Origin: Flaviaesturariibacter aridisoli
GTDB taxonomy: Bacteria > Bacteroidota > Bacteroidia > Chitinophagales > Chitinophagaceae
Direction of reading: 5' to 3'
Assembly: GCF_004343705.1 (NCBI RefSeq)
Contig: NZ_SKFH01000001.1
Span: forward strand, 124,001 to 188,000
DNA length: 64,000 nt
The notes beneath the pieces were generated by a model. It saw only the letters and a program-made list of their open reading frames with translations. It ran no database searches and was not told the origin of the DNA. The position numbers and the translations under genes are program-made. Each line of letters begins with the position of its first letter. The first letter of the stretch is position 1. Shown here piece after piece: positions 9,959-17,566 of this stretch.

Positions 9959-11184
9959 CAGTTTCGTTCGCTTATGAATTCGTTCAATGCAGCAATGTAT
10001 TGGCAGCCGCGCTCATTGCGCTCTTTGATACGGCCGGCCGTTTCGTTGAGCACGCGCTGGATCTGCACGTCGAGGAGCTTGCTGTGCTGCTCGCGCATGT
10101 GGGGGCACTGCGGGTGCTCGTAGAGCGTGCGAAGCTTCGCCTTCAGGTCTTTGAGCAGGGGCACGTGGCGGCGCATGTCGCACCACTCGGCAAATTCTTC
10201 CATGCCTTCGGCGATGATCGCGCGGGCCTTGGGTACCTCGGCCTGGCGCATGCGGAAGGTTTCGTCTTTAAGTTTCGAGAGCTCGTCCACATTCACCATG
10301 CGCACGTTGGGCAGCGTCTGGGCGTCATCGGCCACGTTATAGGGAATGGAGAGGTCGATGATCAGCTTCTCGCCGGCGCCTTCGAGGTGCTCGCGGAGGA
10401 TAGTCTTCTGCTGGGCATTGGTGGCCACGATCACCACATCGGCGGCGCGGAGTTCCGCTTCCAGGTGCTCCAGCGGCGCAGAACGGAGCCCCAGCTCGGT
10501 AGCCAGTTCCTGTGCCTTTTCGGGCGTGCGGTTGATGAGGGTGATGGCGCGGGTGCAGAGGTAGTCGACGAGGTTCTTGCAGGTGTTGCGGCCGATCTTG
10601 CCGGTGCCGACCAGCAGGATCTTCTTGGCGGCCACCTGGGGCACATGAGCGCGGATGTATTGTACGGCGGCGAAGGCGGTGGAAACGGTGCCGCCGCTCA
10701 GTTCGGTGTTGTTCTTGACATTCTTGGAGGCCTGCAGCACGCTGTTGATGAGGCGCTCGGTAAAGGCGCCGACGAAGCCGCCTTCCTTGGCAAACTTCAC
10801 CGCCGTCTTCAGCTGGCCCACGATCTCGTAGTCGCCCAGGATCTGGGAGTCGAGGCCCGAGGCCACGTTGTACACGTGCTCCACGGCTTCCTGTCCCTGG
10901 CGGATATACGCCGATCCGAGGAAGGTTTCTACCGAGCCGGCCGTCTGGCCGCAGAGCAGGCGCACCAGCTGGTGCGGGCAGTGAGCGATGCCGTAGATCT
11001 CGGTGCGGTTGCAGGTAGAGAGTACAAACAGCTCGCTGACACCCTCGGTGGCGGCGCCCTCGAGGATGGCGTTGTATTGATCGCTGCCGATGGCAAAAAG
11101 ACCACGCACGGAGGCGTCGGACTTCTTGTAGTTGATTCCGGCGACGAAAAAATTATCGATGTTCTTGAAGTAGTGGTTGTTCAT
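9958..11184 (-). CDS. hemA: glutamyl-tRNA reductase
   Basis: 408 aa. First enzyme of the C5 pathway, reducing glutamyl-tRNA to glutamate-1-semialdehyde with NADPH. The catalytic Cys is in FVLSTCNRTEIYG, the NADPH-binding loop is LLVGTGKIGRNTCKNL, and a C-terminal dimerisation helix region is present. Starting at the ATG at 11184 (MNNHYFKNID) gives the normal length; a longer in-frame extension covers the promoter. It heads the minus-strand cluster and is divergent from hemH, so both arms could respond to shared signals in the 252-nt gap. Confidence 0.96.
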   Translation of the reverse strand: MNNHYFKNIDNFFVAGINYKKSDASVRGLFAIGSDQYNAILEGAATEGVSELFVLSTCNRTEIYGIAHCPHQLVRLLCGQTAGSVETFLGSAYIRQGQEAVEHVYNVASGLDSQILGDYEIVGQLKTAVKFAKEGGFVGAFTERLINSVLQASKNVKNNTELSGGTVSTAFAAVQYIRAHVPQVAAKKILLVGTGKIGRNTCKNLVDYLCTRAITLINRTPEKAQELATELGLRSAPLEHLEAELRAADVVIVATNAQQKTILREHLEGAGEKLIIDLSIPYNVADDAQTLPNVRMVNVDELSKLKDETFRMRQAEVPKARAIIAEGMEEFAEWCDMRRHVPLLKDLKAKLRTLYEHPQCPHMREQHSKLLDVQIQRVLNETAGRIKERNERGCQYIAALNEFISERN

Positions 11185-11209
11185 GGCACGGTGTTCCGAT
11201 AACACGCGG

Positions 11210-11217
11210 CAAAGGTA
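11210..11217 (-). promoter_or_regulatory. -7 box TACCTTTG for the hemA operon
   Basis: Exact TAnnTTTG, leaving a leader of about 20 nt. A TTAG lies about 20 nt further upstream at the -33 position. Confidence 0.6.
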
Positions 11218-11423
11218 CCCAGCGCGGCTTCCTCGGCCTAACTTCTGTGTCATTGATCTGTCATTTGGACGGGTGATCTTGCTCAGGATGCGGGATGTGG
11301 GAGATCAGTTGCGGCCTCAGGGGATGGATCGGAAGGGAGCCGGTCAACGCAACGGGGCAGACGCAAATGCCTTCCGGGCGCCCGCACTACTGTTCACATG
11401 CTCCCTCGCTCATCGCTCCACCT

Positions 11424-11431
11424 TACTTTTG
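11424..11431 (+). promoter_or_regulatory. -7 box TACTTTTG for hemH
   Basis: Exact TAnnTTTG ending 5 nt before the ATG at 11437, so near-leaderless transcription is implied. Confidence 0.6.
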
Positions 11432-11436
11432 CCGCT

Positions 11437-12528
11437 ATGAAGCGAGCCGTAATCCTGATGAACCTGGGTTCACCCGACTCCACGGAGGTGAAGGACGTGA
11501 AGCGTTACCTCAACGAGTTCCTGATGGACGCGCGGGTGATCGACAAGCCCTGGCTGCTGCGGAACCTGCTGGTGCGTGGTATCATCGTGCCCTTCCGCGC
11601 ACCCAAGTCGGCGGAAGCCTACAAGCAGGTCTGGACCGACGCCGGCTCCCCGCTGATCGTGCTGTCGCAGCAGCTCGCGACCGCCCTCGATGGCGAAGTG
11701 GAGGAGCCCGTGGTCATCGCCATGCGGTACGGCACGCCGTCGCCCCGGCAGGTGTTTGACCTCCTGCAGTCCCAGCACCCCGACCTCGAACAGGTGCTGC
11801 TGGTGCCGATGTACCCGCACTACGCCATGAGCTCGTACGAGACGGCGGTGGAATACGCAAAGGAACAGCACAAGGAAGGCCGTTATCGCTTCCGCCTCGA
11901 CTACATCCGGCCGTACTACAACAACGAGGAATACCTCCACGCCCTCTGTGAGAGCATCCGTCCCTACCTCGATGGCGACTACGACCAGATCTTGTTTTCC
12001 TACCACGGCGTGCCCGAGCGGCACATCTATAAAGGCGACATCACCGGGCAGCACTGCCTCAAGAGCGGCAACTGCTGCGACGTGCCTTCTGCTGCCCATC
12101 AATACTGTTACCGCCACCAATGCTGGGCCACTACCAAAGAGGTCGTCCGGCGCCTCGGCATCCCCGAAGGCAAGTGGGGCTTTTCCTTTCAAAGCCGCCT
12201 CGGCCGCGATCCCTGGCTGCAGCCCTACACGGCGCAGCGCCTGAGCGAGCTGCCGAAGGAAGGCGTGCAAAAGGTCGTGGTGGCCTGCCCGGCCTTTATC
12301 AGCGACTGCCTCGAAACACTCGAGGAGATCGCCGGCGAAGGCAAGGAACTGTTCCTGCATGCCGGCGGCGAAAACTTTACGATGATCCCCTGTCTGAATG
12401 TACACCCACTGTGGGTGCAGGCGCTGGCAAAATGGGTGCGCGATTATGCACAGGGCAAAACGGACATGCTGCAGTTTGATTCGGCCCATGAGCTGCTGCC
12501 GAAGAAGAGCATTATGGACATTATCTAG
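11437..12528 (+). CDS. hemH: ferrochelatase
   Basis: 363 aa. It inserts Fe2+ into protoporphyrin IX. The start MKRAVILMNLGSPDS and the active-site segment FSYHGVPERH (catalytic His near residue 193) are canonical; a C-terminal CPAFISDCLETLEEI with the acidic metal-path residues is present. Between them is a Cys-rich insert (CLKSGNCC followed by YCYRHQC) of six Cys, unlike the classical E. coli enzyme; it may hold an Fe-S centre or zinc, which is inference. The start codon is set by the -7 box 5 nt upstream and by the family N-terminus. Confidence 0.96.
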   Translation: MKRAVILMNLGSPDSTEVKDVKRYLNEFLMDARVIDKPWLLRNLLVRGIIVPFRAPKSAEAYKQVWTDAGSPLIVLSQQLATALDGEVEEPVVIAMRYGTPSPRQVFDLLQSQHPDLEQVLLVPMYPHYAMSSYETAVEYAKEQHKEGRYRFRLDYIRPYYNNEEYLHALCESIRPYLDGDYDQILFSYHGVPERHIYKGDITGQHCLKSGNCCDVPSAAHQYCYRHQCWATTKEVVRRLGIPEGKWGFSFQSRLGRDPWLQPYTAQRLSELPKEGVQKVVVACPAFISDCLETLEEIAGEGKELFLHAGGENFTMIPCLNVHPLWVQALAKWVRDYAQGKTDMLQFDSAHELLPKKSIMDII

Positions 12529-12557
12529 GGTGAATGGTCAATGGTGAATGGTCAAAT
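12529..12557. repeat. left heptamer array (GGTGAAT / GGTCAAT)
   Basis: Four units TGGTGAA, TGGTCAA, TGGTGAA, TGGTCAA start immediately after the hemH stop. The inverse of this array lies at 12950-12978. Confidence 0.85.
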
Positions 12558-12566
12558 AGGTAATCG

Positions 12567-12574
12567 TACCTTTC
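12567..12574 (+). promoter_or_regulatory. -7-like box TACCTTTC before the four-helix-bundle gene
   Basis: Seven of eight TAnnTTTG positions, 20 nt upstream of the ATG at 12595 and just after the left array. It suggests that the small gene has its own promoter and is not merely read through from hemH. Confidence 0.4.
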
Positions 12575-12594
12575 CTGACACCAAAACAACACGC

Positions 12595-12954
12595 ATGTTT
12601 TTGACCTTAAATCATCAGAAGCTCGATCTCTATGGCTTTTCCAGAAAATTTGTCCTTGAATGTTATCGCCTCAGCAATACGCTGCCGCCCGACGAACGTT
12701 TCGGAATGATCGCCCAGGTACGCCGTGCGGCGCTGTCTGTTCACCTGAACATTGCGGAAGGAGCTTCCCGTAAATCGGATGCCGAACGAAAGCGCTTTTA
12801 TGAAATAGCCCGTGGGTCGGTTATTGAAATCGACGCTGCGCTGGACATAGCCCATGATTTGGGCTATTTTGAAAACTATGATTTCAGCAACCTGAAGGAA
12901 AACATGATCCGGACGTTTAAAATCCTTTCCAGTTTGATAAACCCGAATCATTGA
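12595..12954 (+). CDS. four-helix-bundle protein (S23/IVP family)
   Basis: 119 aa, cytoplasmic, all-helical. The hallmark block of the family of proteins encoded in 23S rRNA intervening sequences is present: VHLNIAEGASRKSDAERKRF followed by YEIARGSVIEIDAALDIA. No enzymatic function is established for the family; a related protein is the accessory factor Avd of diversity-generating retroelements. The gene is not inside an rRNA here but between hemH and hemJ, framed by inverted 7-nt arrays at 12529-12557 and 12950-12978. The ATG at 12595 is preferred to an earlier ATG at 12541, which lies inside the left array. Confidence 0.88.
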   Translation: MFLTLNHQKLDLYGFSRKFVLECYRLSNTLPPDERFGMIAQVRRAALSVHLNIAEGASRKSDAERKRFYEIARGSVIEIDAALDIAHDLGYFENYDFSNLKENMIRTFKILSSLINPNH

Positions 12955-12978
12955 CCATTGACCACTCACCATTGACCC
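12950..12978. repeat. right heptamer array (ATTGACC), inverse of the left array
   Basis: Units ATTGACC, ATTGACC, ACTCACC, ATTGACC overlap the stop of the four-helix-bundle gene and end at the hemJ ATG. Together with the left array they form long inverted flanks of about 28 nt. Confidence 0.85.
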
Positions 12979-13524
12979 ATGTACGCCTACCTCAAAGCCC
13001 TGCACATCGTCTTCATCGTCACCTGGTTCGCCGGGATGTTTTACATCGTGCGCCTGTTCATCTACAACCGCGAGGCGCAGGACAAGCCCGAGCCCGAGCG
13101 CAGCATCCTGCAGGCGCAATTCGCGATCATGATCAGGCGGCTGTGGCTCGGCATCACCTGGCCCTCCGCCATCCTGACGCTGATCCTCGGACCTGCCGTG
13201 CTCGTGCTGGGCAACTGGCAGGCCACCTTTGGCGAGGCTGCGGGCCGCTGGCTGGAGGTGAAGCTCGGGTTTGTACTGCTGTTGTATATCTATTTCTTCA
13301 GCCTGCACCGCATCTACCGGCAACAGCTCGCGGGCATCTTCGCCTGGAAGGCGCAAAAGCTTCGGGTGTGGAACGAAGTGGCTACCATCTTCCTTATTCC
13401 CATCGTCATGCTGGCTACGGTGAAGACCGCCATCTCCTGGCTCTGGGGCCTGCTGGGGCTCATCGGTTTTATCATCGTGCTGATGAGCGCCATCAAAATT
13501 TATAAAGCGTTCCGGAAGCAGTAA
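12979..13524 (+). CDS. hemJ: protoporphyrinogen IX oxidase, HemJ type (CopD-like membrane protein)
   Basis: 181 aa with four predicted membrane helices (about residues 5-27, 55-78, 93-112 and 125-170). The HemJ signature is visible: helix 1 LHIVFIVTWFAGMFYIVR with His9, and Lys95 in WLEVKLGFVLLLYIYFF; both residues are essential in characterised HemJ. It oxidises protoporphyrinogen IX to protoporphyrin IX, the step between HemF and HemH, which completes the pathway encoded here; no hemG or hemY gene is needed. The ATG abuts the right heptamer array. Confidence 0.92.
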   Translation: MYAYLKALHIVFIVTWFAGMFYIVRLFIYNREAQDKPEPERSILQAQFAIMIRRLWLGITWPSAILTLILGPAVLVLGNWQATFGEAAGRWLEVKLGFVLLLYIYFFSLHRIYRQQLAGIFAWKAQKLRVWNEVATIFLIPIVMLATVKTAISWLWGLLGLIGFIIVLMSAIKIYKAFRKQ

Positions 13525-13525
13525 G

Positions 13526-13544
13526 AGGCCGCAGGCGGCCTTTC
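13526..13544 (+). terminator. hairpin after hemJ
   Basis: AGGCCGC and GCGGCCT arms with a 2-nt spacer, followed by TTTC, begin 2 nt after the hemJ stop. A second, longer hairpin lies downstream. Confidence 0.55.
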
Positions 13545-13641
13545 ACGCGAGGACGCAAAGTGGCTGGGTGTTACAATGGAACAAGGGAAGCAACGCTTCC
13601 CTTGTTTATGTTATTACTGGCGTCTTTGTCTTTGCGTGACC
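13544..13641. repeat. nested inverted repeats between hemJ and the PepSY gene
   Basis: An inner perfect hairpin at 13581-13605 (ACAAGGGAAGC, loop AAC, GCTTCCCTTGT) lies inside an outer imperfect pair (TCACGCGAGGACGCAAAG at the left, CTTTGTCTTTGCGTGA at the right). It may terminate both convergent transcripts. Confidence 0.7.
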
Positions 13642-13659
13642 AACAGCAACTGCGCTGTT

Positions 13660-14868
13660 CTAGACCAACTCCGACTCGATCTCTTCGGTCATCAGCACCT
13701 TCTTCCCGTTCTTGCGCTTCTTTGTTCGGTTCCACCACAGGATGGTGCCGGTGACCGGAAACGACACCCCGAAGAGGCACACTACAAAAGCGAGGATCTT
13801 CGTGGGCCAGCCGCCGATGGAGCCCGTGTGCACGGGCTTGAAGGTGCTGCGCACGCGGGCGCCGAGGCTGCGCTGTTCGTAAGCTACCTTGCCCAGCAGG
13901 GCGCCGCTGTACTGGTCGAAGTAGAGGGCGTCGCTGGCCGACTCGTGCACCGGGTGCTGTGGCAGTACCTGCACGGTATACGGGTCCGTGGAATCTTTCG
14001 GGACCTGCAGGTTGTAAAACTGTCCAGCAGGGGCGGCGCTGCGCGCAGCGGCCAGTACGGCTCCGGGACGCAGCGGCTTCGCATCGGCCACGTATACCGA
14101 CTTCGGCGGCGGAGGCGCCTTCAGCGGCGAACCGGTGACCGTATAAATACTGTTGTTGAACCATTCGAAGCTCCACGCAAGCCCGGTGAAGGCGACGATG
14201 AACAGGAAGATGGCGCTGTAAAAACCGAGTACCAGGTGCAGGTCGTGGTTGATGCGTTTCCACGACGCGCCCCATTTGATCGTCAGCCGCTGCTGCAGCA
14301 CCCTGCGGGTGCGCGGCCACCAAAGCACGACGCCCGTGATGAGGATAAAGAGAAACAACAGCGTGGAAGTGCCCACGATGTATTTGCCCACCGACCCTTC
14401 GCCGCCCATCAGCCAGCGGTGCAACGCAAATACCTGGTACCACGACGTTTCGCGGTAGCTGTACTTTTCCCGGATCTCCCCGTTGTAAGGGTCTGCAAAC
14501 ACCGTGAAGCCCGGGGCGCGCCCTTCGGCCGGACGAGCCTTTGCTTCTTTGCCGCCCGGCTTCTGCGCATTGTCCGCGCCTTCTTCTTTCTTTTTCGGGG
14601 CGCTCATCGAAACCTCCACCGTGCGCGCCGGGTCGGCATACCACTTCATCCCCGTGACCTTTCCCGGGAAGGCCGCGCGGACCTTGCCCAGGATCGAATC
14701 GGCAGGAAGAACGGGGCCTGCTGGGTTGGTATAATAACGATGCTTGTTGAAGGCCATCTGCAGGTCCTTCTCGAATACGAGGATCGCGCCGGTGAGGCAG
14801 GCAACGAGAATGACCAGGCCGGCGGCAAAGGAGAGGTAAAGGTGTATGCGGCGGAAGAAAACTTTCAT
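13660..14868 (-). CDS. PepSY-associated transmembrane protein
   Basis: 402 aa inner-membrane protein. An N-terminal helix (HLYLSFAAGLVILVACLTGA), three further membrane helices near residues 155-175, 210-235 and 350-370, and PepSY-type periplasmic segments (one near residues 60-110, interrupted by a Lys/Glu/Gly-rich low-complexity stretch) fit the family often linked to ferric-siderophore receptors and thought to reduce or handle imported iron. It lies 82 nt downstream of a siderophore receptor on the same strand, supporting that role. A -7 box (TATTTTTA) precedes the ATG. Confidence 0.9.
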   Translation of the reverse strand: MKVFFRRIHLYLSFAAGLVILVACLTGAILVFEKDLQMAFNKHRYYTNPAGPVLPADSILGKVRAAFPGKVTGMKWYADPARTVEVSMSAPKKKEEGADNAQKPGGKEAKARPAEGRAPGFTVFADPYNGEIREKYSYRETSWYQVFALHRWLMGGEGSVGKYIVGTSTLLFLFILITGVVLWWPRTRRVLQQRLTIKWGASWKRINHDLHLVLGFYSAIFLFIVAFTGLAWSFEWFNNSIYTVTGSPLKAPPPPKSVYVADAKPLRPGAVLAAARSAAPAGQFYNLQVPKDSTDPYTVQVLPQHPVHESASDALYFDQYSGALLGKVAYEQRSLGARVRSTFKPVHTGSIGGWPTKILAFVVCLFGVSFPVTGTILWWNRTKKRKNGKKVLMTEEIESELV

Positions 14869-14872
14869 GAGG

Positions 14873-14880
14873 TAAAAATA
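14873..14880 (-). promoter_or_regulatory. -7 box TATTTTTA for the PepSY gene
   Basis: Seven of eight TAnnTTTG positions, 4 nt before the ATG at 14868. The heptamer array lies directly upstream. Confidence 0.4.
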
Positions 14881-14945
14881 GCGTGAGGCGTGAGGCGTGA
14901 TGCGTGAGTGGATTTTCGCACGCCTGACGCCTCACGCCTCACGTG
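14880..14945. repeat. inverted heptamer arrays (GCGTGAG / CTCACGC)
   Basis: Four period-7 units in one sense (14880-14910) and the inverse in the other (14917-14944) between the receptor stop and the PepSY start. The unit is the same word as in the hemE-hemF gap. Confidence 0.85.
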
Positions 14946-14950
14946 ATGTT

Positions 14951-17419
14951 TTAGAACTTATAGGCCACCGTAGCCAGGAACTGGCGGGGCGCGATCGGGT
15001 TGACGCTGTAGTTTTCGTGCACGTTCCAGTTGAACGTGTTGGTTACGTTACTCAGCTTGCCCGTCAGCGAGAAGTGCTTCCAGTTGTAGCCGGCAGAAAG
15101 GTCGAGGGTGCTGTAGCCGGCCACATCGAAGAGGCGGTCGTTCCAGCTGAAGGGGCGGCCCGGCTGCTTTACGACCACCGTGTTCCAGCCCGCGGAGCGG
15201 TCGCCGAGATACACGAAGGTGCCTCCCAGCTTCAGGCCTTTGAGGAGGCCCTGGCGAAACGTGTAGAAGGCGCTGGCGTTGGCGGTATGCGCGGGGTTGT
15301 TCACCAGGCGCTCGCCGGTTTTGAAGGCGCCCTGCGTCGTGTCGTTTTTTGTATAGCGCATGTAGTTGTAGCTCCAGCCCGCGCGGAGGTCGAGGCCCTC
15401 GATGGGCGACGCGGCGAGGTCCACTTCCACGCCGTCGGAGAGCGTTTGTCCCGACAGCATCTTGATGTTGCTATTGTTGTTGGGCGTCACGCCGTCTTTC
15501 AGGTAAGGTGCGGTCTGCGCGAGGTTGTTGTTTACGATGCGGTACAGCGTTACGTTGGCCGACAGGCGTCCGCCGAACAGCTCGTTCTTTACACCTACTT
15601 CGTATTGGTCTACCAGCGAGGGTTTCAGCGAATTGCCTTCGAGGTCCTGGCCGGTGTTGGTGACGAAGGTGCTGGCGTAGGAAGCGAACACCGACGTGCG
15701 ATCCGTGGGCTTGTACACCACGCCGAGGCGCGGCGAAAAGGCACGGTCGATGCGGGCCTGGCCGGTCTTGTGCTGGTCGTTGCGGACGTTCACCGAGTCG
15801 ATGCCTTCGGTTACCACGTAGGAGGCACGGATGCCGGCGAGCACGTTGAACTTATCGGACAGCTTCAGGAGATCCTGCGCATAGATGCCGAAGCGGTCGA
15901 TCGGCGCATGGGTCTTCCACAGCTTCTGCGCTTCGGGCAAATTGGTAGCGGCAGCACGCTTGGAAGGATCGAGCAGGTTGATGGTGTCGTAGATGGGCGC
16001 TGCAGCACTGTAGCCATTGAAGGTGAATGTAAAAGCGTCGGTCGTGTAATGGTCGGCGTCGATGCCGGCGAGGATCGTGTGCTCGATGCTGCCGGTGCTC
16101 ACCTTGCCGGTTAGGTTCACCTGGCCGGTGTAATACTGCTCCTCGGTAAGCACACGGCCGAGGGGGCGCGCCCAGTTGCCGGCCGTGTCGGCCTGCACGC
16201 GCTCCACCGCCATGTAGTCGCGCTTATAGAACTGGTAGTTGACCGCCGACGACAGGCTCCAGCTGTCGTTGAGACGCTGCTTCAGCGTAAGGCCGGCCGT
16301 GGCCTGCTGGGTGTGGTTGTATTGCCAGGGCGTGCCGAAGAAGATGCCGCGGCCCACCGGCGTGATGGTCTTGCCCGAAACGGAGCCGTAGGCACCGATG
16401 GTGCCGACGCCGAAGTCGGGCGTGAAGTCGTGCTTCAGGTAGTCGGACTCGAACAGCAGCTCGGTCTTTTTACCCAGCTTGAACAGGAACGAGGGGTTGA
16501 TGTAGTAGCGGTCGGAGTGCACCGTTTCGCGGTAGGAGTCGGCGCTTTCGAAAGAACCGTTGACGCGGTAGGCGACGCTCTTCGACAGCGGTCCGAACAC
16601 GTCGAAGGCGGGCTTGTACAGGTTGTAGGAGCCGGCGCGGAGCGACACTTCGCCGCCGCGGTGGAACTTGGGCTGCTTCGTTACGAGGTTCACCACGCCA
16701 CCGGGCGCCACCTGGCCAAAGAGGATGGCCGCCGAGCCCTTCAGCACTTCCACGCGCTCCACGGATCCCATCTCGGGCATCGCGCCGCTGTTGATGCGGG
16801 CGCCGTTCTTGAACAGGTTTTGCGAGCCGAAGGCATAGCCGCGGGCGGCGAAGCTTTCCTGTACGTTGCCGCGGGTAGTGGTAAGATATACGCCGTTGAC
16901 GTTGCGGATGGCGTCGGAGAGGCGCTGCACCTGCTGGTCGCGCAAGAGGGCCGAGGGCAGCACCGTTACGGCCTGGGGCAGGTCCATCGGGGCGATGGCC
17001 ACCTTGCCGATGCCCGGTGTGCGGTCGTTGAGGGTGCGGCCGGAGGCTACGATCACCTCGGTGAGCTGCTTTTCATTGATCGGCAGGGTCACGTCGAGCG
17101 AGGCGGGGCTGTCGCGGGTGACGTTCACGGTGCGCTCGATGGTCTGGGCGCCGGTCATGCTGATGACGAGGGTGTAGTGGCCGGCGGGAAGGCCGCGGAA
17201 CGAGAAGAAGCCGGCCTCGTCGGAGCTGGTGGCGTAGCGCGTGCCGCGCACCTGGATGCTGACGTAGGGCGCCGGCTGGCCGTCGCTGGTGTGCACGGTG
17301 CCGGAGATGGCGATTTCTTCAGGAGCAAGGAGGCCGGTCGTCAGGTGTTGCGGGGCTTCCGGTTGCGCTGCCGCGCCAAGGGTCGCCGTCGCCAGGAGGA
17401 TCGTATAAATACCTTTCAC
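14951..17419 (-). CDS. TonB-dependent siderophore receptor
   Basis: 822 aa if translation starts at the GTG at 17419, which puts a clean signal peptide first (KGIYTILLATATLGAAAQ). A carboxypeptidase-like regulatory domain (ISGTVHTSDGQPAPYVSIQV, about 33-115) precedes the plug (AVTVLPSALLRDQQVQRLSDAI to GGVVNLVTKQP) and the 22-strand barrel ending in Phe. Plug motifs (RGYAFGSQNLFKNGA, VERVEVLKGSAAILFG) match the ferrichrome/ferrioxamine receptor group. The frame stays open far upstream, antisense to the next gene, but that part has no signal peptide. It is probably co-transcribed with the PepSY gene for iron uptake. Confidence 0.93.
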   Translation of the reverse strand: MKGIYTILLATATLGAAAQPEAPQHLTTGLLAPEEIAISGTVHTSDGQPAPYVSIQVRGTRYATSSDEAGFFSFRGLPAGHYTLVISMTGAQTIERTVNVTRDSPASLDVTLPINEKQLTEVIVASGRTLNDRTPGIGKVAIAPMDLPQAVTVLPSALLRDQQVQRLSDAIRNVNGVYLTTTRGNVQESFAARGYAFGSQNLFKNGARINSGAMPEMGSVERVEVLKGSAAILFGQVAPGGVVNLVTKQPKFHRGGEVSLRAGSYNLYKPAFDVFGPLSKSVAYRVNGSFESADSYRETVHSDRYYINPSFLFKLGKKTELLFESDYLKHDFTPDFGVGTIGAYGSVSGKTITPVGRGIFFGTPWQYNHTQQATAGLTLKQRLNDSWSLSSAVNYQFYKRDYMAVERVQADTAGNWARPLGRVLTEEQYYTGQVNLTGKVSTGSIEHTILAGIDADHYTTDAFTFTFNGYSAAAPIYDTINLLDPSKRAAATNLPEAQKLWKTHAPIDRFGIYAQDLLKLSDKFNVLAGIRASYVVTEGIDSVNVRNDQHKTGQARIDRAFSPRLGVVYKPTDRTSVFASYASTFVTNTGQDLEGNSLKPSLVDQYEVGVKNELFGGRLSANVTLYRIVNNNLAQTAPYLKDGVTPNNNSNIKMLSGQTLSDGVEVDLAASPIEGLDLRAGWSYNYMRYTKNDTTQGAFKTGERLVNNPAHTANASAFYTFRQGLLKGLKLGGTFVYLGDRSAGWNTVVVKQPGRPFSWNDRLFDVAGYSTLDLSAGYNWKHFSLTGKLSNVTNTFNWNVHENYSVNPIAPRQFLATVAYKF

Positions 17420-17566
17420 GGTTTTTGAGAAATTTTTGCAAAGGGACGAAACCCGGGCGGCCCGGCCGTGCCGGATCGGGAAAAACGGCTTACGGAAGCA
17501 GGAAAATGAGTAGGCCGCAAAACGGAAAACGCCGGGGCGTGGCATGAAAATAGAGCCGCCCCCGCC

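Noticed and set aside
12541-12594. Earlier ATG for the four-helix-bundle gene
   Set aside because: It lies inside the heptamer array and adds 18 residues not seen in the family.
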